Below, piece after piece: positions 23,901 to 33,955 of a DNA stretch of 64,000 bases. Source of the stretch: Owenia fusiformis (taxonomy: Eukaryota > Annelida > Polychaeta > Sabellida > Oweniidae); contig CAIIXF020000001.1 in the NCBI GenBank assembly GCA_903813345.2, forward strand, positions 55,753,885 to 55,817,884, read 5' to 3'. Within the stretch, counting starts at the first letter, position 1; the number at the start of each line of letters is the position of its first letter. The notes beneath the pieces are model-generated. The model saw only the letters and a list, made by a program, of their open reading frames with translations. It was not told where the DNA came from and did not search any database. The position numbers were made by a program, and so were the translations under genes.

Positions 23901-25620
23901 CACCTCCACTTTGCTTTATACTGAGAACAAGAGGTTGTCTAGTTTTTGGAGGCCTCAATTGATTATGAACTTTTATCCGATGTAAAGTCAAGTCAGGTTG
24001 CTCTATAAATCTGGCGAGACATATCTGACATATAAAAAGTCCTTCTCCTTTATGTTTGCGTTTGTGTTGGGCAAGGTGTGCCCAGTGGTAGAAGTGTTTA
24101 TCACATACTGTGCACCCATAGGGCTGTTCACCACGGTGGTACCTCCAATGTTTCTGCAACTGACTGATTTGACTGAAGGTCTGAAAGACAGGACAAATCT
24201 ATATCAGGTACACGTAAATAACATTAAATTATTGTGAAAATAATCTATAATGAATTCACTCTGAATACATGCTTATTATTTCTGATATACAACAGACGGT
24301 ATCGAAGAAACTGGGTCAATTATAAATATGTCAATATTTCAAACTAATTATGGTAGAGGAAAAAAAAACACTGCACATTGAGGAGATGTAAATTTAATGA
24401 ACAATACTTGGTTGAACAAACATAGGGGAGATGTGGTCTGAGATTTCATTATATCAGTTCCACAAAAAATTTAATTTTTGACCCAGTTCAAATAAGTGTA
24501 AAATTCTAAGTAGGTTTATGCTAGTAAAAACAAAGCCATTTTAATCAATGTAAGTATTTCTGGTTCAGGCCAAATGGTCATCTTGGTTACCAATTTATTA
24601 TGATAATTGAGATTTACTGAAAATCAAATTTTGGTTGTAAAAATGAATGTCCTTATAATATTGTAAGCAAGGAAGACACAGATTTTGCTGCTTCTTTCTC
24701 TCTCTTCACCTATGGCAGTGTTAAAAACAGCTACACGAAACATATTATTTCAATAAGTTCTGAGCTTAAAAAGGAGATACGTTTCCCGTAATATTTAAAC
24801 TCCAACGAGAGCATTAGAAGGTACCTAATACTTACCCTTTTGCACTTTGGATATTGGCAATTATATGGCATGGCTTCTGAATGCCTGATACGCACATGAT
24901 GCCCCAATAGCACCTTTGTCGCATAGAGTGTATTGCACTTCATACATTCAAACTCCTTCATCTTGAGTGTTACACCTGGAAAAGAAAAGAAAGTATACAC
25001 ATCGATATAAAGAGATTTAGAACCTGCTTTTTACCAGTGTAATTTTCAATCAATAAGATCAAGGATATATGTTAGATAAAATAAAATATTTATAAAATCT
25101 AGAGTATTCTTGAAATATTATGAGTTACAGTACTAAAAATATGTATAGGACTGGCAGAACTGATACAAAACATTTAAGATATGCCCTTACTACTTCCACT
25201 ACTCTGAAAAATAGAAACGAGCAAAGGGTTATGTTATTTGCAGCAAATACAAACGCTAAAATGTGATTTATTGTGCACAGTCTTATGTAGTTTAGAACTC
25301 AAGATTGGGGATAGACTAATGAATCTTTTTCAGAACTAGATCTACTAATTGAAACTAGAATCTAGCCTAGATCTAGCTTGAAGAGCCAAGAGAATTTGTC
25401 TCATAATTTGTAGACATGAGAGCAAAAGAGATCAGTCCTGAGATCAGTTACTTAAGCGAATCAATAAATGGTATTTGTAGTTTGGCATAATATTTTATTT
25501 ATATATTCAAATTTCCCATCTTCACTCTAAAATTGTGTTCAAAAATAAAAATTCAATTTTTTTCAAAAAACTGTTTTCTTTCCCTGAATTTCTATTTTGG
25601 GAAGTAAAATACTCACTCAT
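14934..25620 (-). CDS. Large C2H2 zinc-finger / AT-hook nuclear protein, about 2150 aa
   Basis: Exons: coding part of exon 1 25617-25620 (ATG A, donor GTGAGT), then 24836-24975, 23067-24180 and 14934-20128. All phases agree. Four C2H2 fingers lie at about residues 10-110: FECMKCNTLY..HHVRIRH; YNCQYPKCKRTF..HWRYH, split by an intron; YGCTVCDKHF..HKRKH; FICQICLARF..HRIKVH. The next 1300 residues are low-complexity and Ser/Thr/Pro-rich with basic SPIT/KPKSP patches. They include three SGRWSP(K/Q)I repeats at about 1617-1690 and an AT-hook (GRRRRPGRPRKNKK) near 1850. The last 170 residues look folded (YEIPENFDMYKHSTV; then ILCDKPDKCLKNLRQKIVRF). DNA or chromatin binding is inferred from the fingers and AT-hook; the family is not recognised. 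If the micro-exon is wrong, translation could start at ATG 24961, six codons later. Confidence 0.82.
21317..21774. mobile_element. hAT-like MITE with 8-bp target duplication
   Basis: Terminal inverted repeats are TAGTGTTGTCGCGAT on the left and, as reverse complement, TAGTGTTGTCACGAT on the right. Flanks are GCTGTCAG (21309-21316) and GCTGTTGG (21775-21782), identical at 6 of 8 positions, as expected for a decayed 8-bp hAT duplication. Sub-terminal CATCGATGCATCG motifs are repeated in both orientations. The element is 458 bp, has no transposase frame, and lies in the last intron of the zinc-finger gene. Confidence 0.78.
22160..23010. repeat. Dispersed repeat with GACC and GGAC tails in an intron
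   Basis: From 22200 the sequence matches the 11.6-13.4 kb repeat unit (GAAGGTCACTGAAGGTCA; TTGAAGCAAGTTGAAAA). It ends with a (GGAC)n run at 22971-22996, followed by a TCCCATAGGCTCACTGTGTGAGCC hairpin region. The GGAC run probably marks the end of a longer repeat. It lies just downstream of the donor of the zinc-finger exon 23067-24180. Confidence 0.6.
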
Positions 25621-25860
25621 GTAGCGAGATCGCTACCTTCTATGTTGCCCTGCTCAATGATTGTAGGTTGAAATTTATATTTCCAAGACTAATATTTGTA
25701 AAAACAGCGACATTATGCTGTTTCTAACAACATTTTAGTTGAAATTTGGAACAGAACGTTTATCGGACACCATATTGAAAGTAGATCTGAAATTGTTGAT
25801 ATTGGAATATATTACTACGCGCGATGGAAATCATTACAAAAGGAGGTCGAGGTGGAGAGT
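25617..25860. promoter_or_regulatory. Candidate bidirectional promoter with divergent short first exons
   Basis: The minus strand has the palindrome AGCGATCTCGCT just before ATGA|GTGAGT (25620-25611). The plus strand has GCGCG then ATGGAAATCATTACAAAAGG running to 25858 and a donor GTAAGT at 25859. The two starts diverge across about 200 bp. The minus exon fits the zinc-finger gene in phase. The plus exon has no partner exon that I can find. Confidence 0.4.
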
Positions 25861-27300
25861 AAGTGATAATTAAATCACCAGCTCATTGGATTTAATTGAA
25901 CGTTTCCGAGAATACCACTATATTCGTAACATTTAGGGATTTACATGAGTACTATATTCTTAAAGCTAATGTATAAAAGAGAAAATAGGTCCAAAGGTGA
26001 AGGTCATGTGACCAAAACATTTCCCGGCAAATTTGGAAAACCCACGCTAGAGAAACTCTTCCTCCAACAAATCCTAATCTTGACCACTGGTCCAATACAA
26101 CTTGTAAAATAGAAAACAATTGACCATGGGTAGTAAATAAGCGTAATGTCTTATCTACAAAGAACCATGACAGGGAATCCCGGGCAGGGAATCCCTAAAG
26201 CGGCCAGGTTTCAGGCCCCGGGGTTCACTCAGTCATAATTTACCTTTTTAGGTCAAAATTCAGTTTTTCTACAAAAATTGTATTAAATCAGCTGTCAAGA
26301 CCTGGGTCAAATCCCGAGACAAATCACTCGAAAGTGGATTTAACAATATCATTGCGGGAAATTTAGTCCTTGCTAGCAAACTCCAAATGAAAACGCGGTA
26401 CTGGCCTGACAGTCGCCCCAGGGTTACTCGAGTCTCTAGCCAATACTTGCAATACAGTGGCCTTAGAAGAAGGTAACCCCAGGGTATTCCAACATAAAGG
26501 GACTTCCTAGGGGGGTACAGGGGCCAACCAGGAAGGTTCCTTTCAATTTTAAAATGAGTTGTAAACCATACTGGATCTATTTTTAAATGTTAAGGTTTTA
26601 AATTCTATTCCATTCAAATTCTATCACTTATATATCTGCTTTATAGATTATGGGCTTATTAGCCTTTTGCAGATTATTGACATAGACATAGGAAATCGAC
26701 CGTGGCATTTGAGAGGAATACAATTAATTTCGGTATACAGTGTACAAAGTAACATACATGTACATGTATCAGTCTTAAATACTGTTTTTACATATTGTTT
26801 ATCTCTGATATGGCATTGCTGCAGTGCGAACATTTTAATATTCCGGCGAATATGCAAATCTGAATAAAAGGGAAAGTGTCAAAAATAACTTGAGGCCAAA
26901 TTTTCACATTTTGAGGCAAATTGAAAAAAGGCATAACTTAATAGAGGCCGGTGTAAAAGGGTATATGGTCCCTATCAACTTTTGGTCCTACTCTCTATTG
27001 ATTTATATGGTGACCTAATTTCAATTATTTCCCTTATTATTTATACACAGTCAGGGCCAGTAAGGGCCGTAAGGAAAGGGGACCATTATCCCCAGGGGAC
27101 GATAATTTCTTTAACACCGGGTCCGCGCGCCGAAATTCACAGCGACCCCTTGGTTACGGCCATATCTCGTTCCCAAAACTATGAAGAGGATTGTTGGAAC
27201 AAGATAAGCGTAAAGCCTCTGTCACATTTGCTCTACGGGCGGCTGTACGACGGCCGTTTTCACAAGATTTTGATTCGGGGGGGGGGGGGGGGGCTGGGGT
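25861..27300. other. Intergenic stretch with no gene seen
   Basis: No supported gene. A duplicated CAGGGAATCCC lies at about 26170-26195. At 27213-27300 a fragment GCCTCTGTCACATTTGCTCTACGG, followed by ACGACGGCCG, matches one end of the GC-rich MITE family seen at 39541. It runs into a homopolymer of about 17 G at 27277-27293. Confidence 0.55.
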
Positions 27301-27319
27301 GCCCGTGATGATACAAGCA

Positions 27320-28575
27320 AGACCAAAAACACATTACACTGATGGGCCATATTGCAACTCGTCGTTCTGATGCTACACGCAATACTATACCACGTTGGAA
27401 CACATACACTGATATCAATACATCGTTCTGATGCTACACGCAATATCACATTAGAACACATTACATTGATACAATATTACAAACAATCGTTGTGATGCTA
27501 CACGCAATACCACGTCGGAAAACATTATACATGCAATACCAAGTTGAAACATTGCAACACATTGTTCTGTTGCTACATGCATTGAATACCACGTTGGAAC
27601 ACATTACGCTGATACCATATTACAAACAATCGTTGTGATGCTACACGCAATACCACGTCGGAAAACACTATACATGCAATACCAAGTTGAAACATATCAC
27701 GCTGATACAATATTGTAACACATCGTTCTGATGCTACATGCAATACCACATAAGAACATATTACACTGATACCATATTACAAACAATCGTTGTGATGCTA
27801 CATGCAATACCACATTAGAACACATTACACTGATACCATATTACAAACAATCGTCGTGATGCTACACGCAATACCACGTCGAAACACACTATACATGCAA
27901 TACCACATTAGAACACATTACACTGATACCATATTACAAACAATCGTTGTGATGCTACACGCAATACCACGTTGGAACACACTTACGTGTAATACCAAGT
28001 TGGAACACATTACACTGATACCATATTACAAACAATCGTTGTGATGCTACACGCAATACCACTTTGGAAGACACTGTACATGAAATTCCAAGTTTGAAGA
28101 TATCACGCTGATACAATATTGTAACACATCGTTCTGATGCTACATGCAATACCACATTAGAACACATCACACTGATACCATATTACAAACAATCGTTGTG
28201 ATGCTACATGCAATACCACATTAGAACACATTACACTGATACCATATTACAAACAATCGTTGTGATGCTACACGCAATACCACGTTGGAACACACTATAC
28301 ATGCAATACCAAGTTGGAACATATAACACTGATACCATATTACAAACAATCGTTGTGATGCTACACGCAATACCACGTTGGAACACACTATACATGTAAT
28401 ACCAAGTTGGAACATATAACACTGATACCATATTACAAACAATCGTTGTGATGCTACACGCAATACCACGTTGGAACACACTATACATGTAATACCAAGT
28501 CGGAACATATTACACTGATACAATATTGTAACACATCGTTCTGATGCTACATGCAATACCACATTGCATCTCAAT
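27320..28575. repeat. Satellite-like array with 406-bp higher-order unit
   Basis: Many copies of related blocks: CAATCGTTGTGATGCTACACGCAATACCACGTTGGAACACA and TACATGCAATACCAAGTTGGAACATA..CACTGATACCATATTACAAA. The CAATCGT block falls at 27784, 27848, 27941, 28033, 28190, 28254, 28347 and 28440. Spacings are 64, 93, 92, 157 and then 64, 93, 93, so the pattern repeats every 406 bp. Open frames inside it are repeat artefacts. Confidence 0.9.
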
Positions 28576-28633
28576 ATTACAACACAACATGCATTAGACA
28601 TACTGCTGCATGGTAGCAACGCAACAATTAATA

Positions 28634-29608
28634 CAGAGTGACCGGAAAAAAAGGAGACCATTGAAATAGGCAATATCTCCTAAAATAGACTAGTGACATC
28701 AATGAAATTTTGCATACATCAGGACAGTTCTATGGAAACTTGTTCCTGAAAGTGTCAATACAAGCAGTCAACTGGTTCAGGAGCTATGATCATTTACATA
28801 ACATGCTCCAAATAGGCGCAATTGAGACCAACGCAGAGCTGGATACATTTGGCAAATACCCTTACATATTCCGACCTTGTTATGGCATTACATTTAGCAT
28901 TTATTGCCACCTTTAGGTCAGCAATTGTCTCAGGATTGTTTTGGTACACATTGTCTTTCAAATTGCCCCACAAAAAATTTGAGGTGTATGGAGACGAAGC
29001 TTATCTGACCTATGGCTTCTGACTCAGTGGTCCCACTCAGTTACAGTATCATCCTAAGGAGGTTTTGGGCAGCCCTTGGTTTTCATATGGGATTTAATTG
29101 TGCCATATAGTGGTTTTAGTAACATGGCACTATGCCCAATACCTAAAGTGACTCTTAAGATTTGGTAAATCAGCACTTTGGCAACAGGATGATGAACCAC
29201 ATGTCAGATAACCCTTCATTGCCATTACAGCCTAGACTTGAATCCTGCTGATTTCTTTTTGTATGGATATTTGAAAGACAATCTATACCAAAACAATCCT
29301 CAGACTATTGTTGACCTAAAGAAGGCAATCACTGCTATATGTAATGCCATAATAATGCCATAGAGGGCAGAACATGTAAGGGTAGTTTGCCATATGAATC
29401 CAACTCTGCGTTGGTCTCAATTGTGCCTATTTGGAGCATGTTATGTAAATGATCATAGCTCCTGAACCAGTTGAATGCTTGTATAGAAACATTCAGTAAC
29501 AAATTTCCATATAACTGTTCCTGTGTATGCAAAATTTCATTGATGTCACTAGTCTATTTTAGGAGATATTGCCTATTTCAATGGTCTCCTTTTTTTCCGG
29601 TCACCCTG
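28634..29608. mobile_element. Mariner/Tc1-type fold-back element, transposase remnant
   Basis: Ends are CAGAGTGACCGGAAAAAAAGG and, inverted, ..CCGGTCACCCTG, with TA on both sides (28632-28633, 29609-29610). Arms are about 215-225 bp. Near the right end, plus strand 29230-29345 encodes DLNPADFFLYGYLKDNLYQN and TIVDLKKAITAI, the typical C-terminal part of a mariner/IS630-type transposase. Stops and deletions remove the rest, so it is non-autonomous. Confidence 0.85.
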
Positions 29609-29645
29609 TACATAGTTTTGCAACAATTTTATACCACATGATATA

Positions 29646-30268
29646 CAGGGTGTTAAAAAAACGCAACCCAAAGAAATCGCTATATCTTAGAAAATACTAA
29701 TCCAATTGTATTATTTTTTCAGTCAGAAGTGACTGCCACAGCAATGATACCAAATAACTTTTTAACCATTGTGTTTTGGCACTTCAGATTTGGAACAAAT
29801 TATCCTTGTTCAATATGTGGTGAATTTGTGGAGTTTCATCAAAATCACTATAGGGACTTTACAGTCATGGTCAAAATGCCTTCTTAAATCTGCCTGAACC
29901 ATGGCGTTTGACTGCGATTTGAAAGCATTTCGACCATGACGGTAAAGTCCCTGCAGTGATTTCGATTTCACTCTTTAGATTTACAATACATTTAATAAAG
30001 ATGATTTGTGCCAAATTTGAAGAGCCAAAATACTATGGTTAGGAAGTTATTTTGCTTTTTTCTGGGTTGCAGTCACCCCTGGCTGCATTTTTCGTATTTT
30101 CCTAGTACAACTGTCTTTTGAGCAGGTGTCCAAGGTATCATGTTTTACAACTAACCATCTACAAGAGATATACATACGCAGTATTTTCTTTCTTTCCTGA
30201 AAAATGAACATAATTGAACCAATATTTTTCAAGATATAGTGATTTCTTTGAGTTGCGTTTTTTATCAC
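29646..30268. mobile_element. Degenerate mariner-type MITE
   Basis: It starts CAGGGTGTTAAAAAAACGCAAC after a TA. The arm 29650-29705 is inverted at 30214-30268 (AAGAAATCGCTATATCTT / AAGATATAGTGATTTCTT). A second inner inverted pair surrounds CTTTACAGTCATGGTC (about 29860) and GACCATGACGGTAAAG (about 29933). The right terminal CACCCTG has decayed. It starts only 37 bp after the previous element. Confidence 0.65.
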
Positions 30269-30379
30269 AACAATGGGACAATATGATACCAAATGAATGC
30301 CAAGTGGCAATGGCAATACGGAGGCGCCCCAGTAACTCATATAGCTTTAGTCTGCCTTAGCTATAGTGGTGTAACTATC

Positions 30380-31307
30380 GATATCCACGGGTAACTAGAG
30401 TATCCGCGTATATTGAGTATGACCGGTTCTTAGGCTACGAATATGACCTGTTTTGGAAAGTCATGAGAGGCACAGCTGCTTAAAAATGGAAAATAAAGGT
30501 TAACTTCTATATTATCCTTTTTGAAATTGTGTTTATTGAATATAGTTTATGCTGTATTTAATAGTAATGTAACAAAAAAATGTTAAACATGAGCTATTTT
30601 AGCAATGTAACTGTTCATAATGGAATATCAATCAGAAAGTACAGATTTCTCGCCTTAGAGCCAAATCATTAATATCACAGTAGAAAAAAAACAAATCCCA
30701 AACCTTTTTATGGCTAACCTGAACAAGATCTCCAAATCTCAGTTTATATGATCCCCCGTAGAGTGAGCAAGAGAAGGATTTATCTTTTCCCAGAGGATAC
30801 GCTTGTGAAATGTCATGGAAACGAGTGTAACGCGGCCCACTGATTGTTTCACAATCGTATTCTCCAATAATGGGGCACCAGTGACATTCGTATTCTCAAA
30901 AATTCAAAGATGTATCATATTTGGACAGAGCAGGCTAAATTATTTGAAATATTCATGACTAATTCGTAGATCTAGCTATATATTATACATAAGATGTGTC
31001 ATCCTCTTCGGAGTTGCGTTGTGTTACACAAAAACTGATCAAAGATGCTGGAAACTAGGATTTTACGGCTTCAATCTAATATTAATACGTTTTCTCTTGA
31101 TTAAGGCCCCTTGTGATATGCCTGGCATTATAATTATACCAAGTATCATTCATTGACCAAGTAGGATAAAAAGAAAACGTTCGAAAGTGTTCATAAAAAG
31201 CAAGTACTCACCTCGTCTGTTTATAGGAACAGAAATACGGTCACACTCGTAAGCTTAGAACCGGTCATACTCAATATACGCGGATACTCTAGCATCCCGT
31301 GGATATC
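30380..31307. mobile_element. Inverted-repeat element, about 75-bp arms
   Basis: GATATCCACGGGTAACTAGA..TATCCGCGTATATTGAGTAT at 30380-30455 is inverted at 31234-31307. Arms are roughly 90% identical and the interior is about 780 bp with no convincing frame. Class unknown. Confidence 0.7.
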
Positions 31308-31319
31308 TGTAACGAAGTA

Positions 31320-33590
31320 ATTTTGAGGTGTTTCACAGGTACCTAATTTTGGAGCTTTTTTGTCAAGATGCAATTCATAATCGCATACACACTACTAGAG
31401 TAAAATAGATGGCATACAACACCTACAAAAGACCGTATTCATACCCCATCTATTCAACCTTGCAAATAAATATGCAAGAAAAATACCAAAATGGGAAAAC
31501 AAAAGAAAAAGGAATATTAGAAAAGCAAAATCAAGCAGGAAGAAACAAAGCTCGACAAACCCAAACAACTTCCAAAACGTACAAATGTAATCCCCTTCCC
31601 CTTAATAATTAGGCATCAAACATTTAAAAAACAATTTGAATATCAGTTTCAAGCAAAATAATGTGTCCAGTCGCAACTTGAAATGGGGGCCCTGAAATGA
31701 TTTAGGGAACAGTCGAGTTCTCAAAAGTCCACAAGCACTATGGAAGAAGTGGATGTGCCCGATACGAAAACTGATGCGTTTTGGTATTAAGATGTTTGGT
31801 ACAATTAAAAGTTAAGAGTATTCTGCATTTTTGAACCCGTCTGTTCTTGTTCTCACAAAAGTGAAGAACTGTTTTGATGATTCTGGCATCTTTGTCTACA
31901 TTTCTTGAAATCGAGGGAAAGAAAAATCGTTCAAAATTATCCCCCAGAGCCAGTGTATTTTGTAACCGAAAGGGATCGGTTTTCTATCACCTTTTTGAGT
32001 CCCTCCATAGTGACAAAAATTATTGAATTTAAATTAGACTAATGGAATTAAATCTTTCCTTTTAAAATGTCAACGGTACACATTTTCCTGTTACTGAAAG
32101 TGTAAACAAAAATAGCATTGTAACTTTAGTATATAACTATATTGTAACTGCTTTAACATATTTCTATCTGAAACAAAAAAAGTAAATAAAATAAAAAGAG
32201 AATCTACACCCAAGCCAGACTTACACAATCCAACAATAACCATTGTATTAGGACATGTAGGAGGAAACGACAGCTGTTCGATCCCTATTACCCAACCAGG
32301 AACGCTTACTTAAATCAGCACATGTCGCGGTATTTGTTTCCAGTTCCACCTACACATTCAGGGGGTGCCACAAATATGATCACTATGACTCAGTCAATTT
32401 ATTGATTTATGAATTGATGAGATACAGAAAATGCACAGTCTAAAATGGCATCGTTTATGTAACAAGATAGACTGATTACATACGTTGAATTAATAGAATT
32501 ATTTCTGAGACTATTATTTACTCGTGTTAATCATTTAGACAATTGCTTAAACAAAAATCCATTTAAACCTGCAAGAAAAATATTGGAGACGATTTGTAAC
32601 GATCCTGATAAATAAAACTCATTGATCAAAGAACAATGGCGATGTCAATGTAGATGAATATAAAGTAATGGATTAATATCATCGATTTTTGATACCTTAT
32701 AAACAAAATTAACCCACCCCTGGAAATAACACTAAAGATGACGTTTGATATGATGAGTATCCTGTTGTTTAACATCATCACTGAGTTACATATCTTGCAT
32801 TGATAATCGCTTAAAATAACTTGGATCTTGAATAAATGTGGGCTTGTTAGGGCCAAGAAAATTAATTTGTTGTTTAGTGATCACCAACCAGACAATTTTG
32901 TGAGTGTTACTTTTTGCTAGGATAGATTTTTTGTCAATTTTTGTTTTACAAAAGGATGCTGCTTTCTTCGTGAATGACAAAAACTCAAGGGCTGAAAGTT
33001 GAAATTTATGACATTTCTGTTCGTTACTAATCTAAAGTACATGATCACTAACCACACAATTTTTGTGAATGTTATTTTTTGTTGGTAGCATGAGATTTTT
33101 TTGTCAATTTTGTTTTTATATAAGTATGCTGTTTTCTTCGAGAATGACAAAAAGCTAAAGATTGAAAATTGAAATTCATTTCTGTTGGTTATTTGATATA
33201 AAATAATTATTTTGATACTCTCTCATAGCATCTTTCTGTTTCACCAAAGCTGAGAAGCAATAACTCTGATGCAATGAGATGTCATGGTTTATCGTGATGT
33301 TAAGTCAAAGTAAGATGGATTGAAAATGTACCGATAAGATGTAAAAGTCACACCCTTTAAAATTTTGACTTCGTTAGCTTGTCAAAATTATCCTCAATGC
33401 TAGGCCCTTGTGCAGGCAGTCAGGTACACCGCACCATTGATCGAGGTATTTATAGTACTTCTTGTGGAGCCATGATGTCATAATAAAGGTAGTACATACA
33501 CGACATGGAAAGTAGCCAACTGCGTAGAGATTTTGTTTCATAATATGGTGATGACAAATGGCCCGAGTTAGTAATTACATTGAATTAGAC
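31320..33590. other. Intergenic stretch with no gene seen
   Basis: No coding structure on either strand. It contains a diverged two-copy tandem duplication of about 165 bp at 32877-33190 (GATCACCAACCAGACAATTTT..GAATGACAAAAA, repeated as GATCACTAACCACACAATTTT..). Around 31900-31980 a weak similarity (GGGAAAGAAAAATCGTTC, TTTTGTAACCGAAA) to 58500-58560 suggests two old copies of a repeat. Confidence 0.55.
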
Positions 33591-33597
33591 CATCGTG

Positions 33598-33604
33598 TAT
33601 AAAA
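33598..33604 (+). promoter_or_regulatory. TATA box candidate for the prohormone gene
   Basis: TATAAAA lies about 350 bp upstream of the candidate first coding exon ending at 33959. Several upstream ATGs in between mean that the 5' leader may itself be spliced or the start may be nearer. Confidence 0.3.
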
Positions 33605-33955
33605 CAGTGCCGAATGAAATGCTTGTAAATCATAAGGCATACCCCCAAACTGCATGTCAAAATTGATCTAGAAATTGGCTATATCATATGATAGTACCGA
33701 AGGGACGTTTGGGTTAACTGTTTCACTGCTTGCGCAATACAACTCAATTAAATTATTTTAGTTAATGAAACAGCGAAAATCTATGCAGTACCCTCATGAG
33801 ACGTCATCAATAGTATTGGGGTGTAATTGGATGGAAACTTGGATAAAAATCGTTAAATCTTAGAAATACAGCAGTTAATAAGAAATCGGAAGCACCGTCT
33901 CAATCCATTGGAGGTTGGAATTCCAAAGAGCAGGACACGAAACAAGTATATAGAT

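Noticed and set aside
27313-28570. Possible CRISPR-like array
   Set aside because: Repeats are not separated by unique spacers, spacing is irregular within a 406-bp super-unit, and the genome is clearly animal with spliced genes.
27802-28673. Frames of 60-150 codons in the satellite
   Set aside because: They follow the repeat period and change with copy number; no gene.
28710-29532. Opposite-strand frames starting with similar MHT.. peptides
   Set aside because: They are translations of the two inverted arms of the mariner element, not genes.
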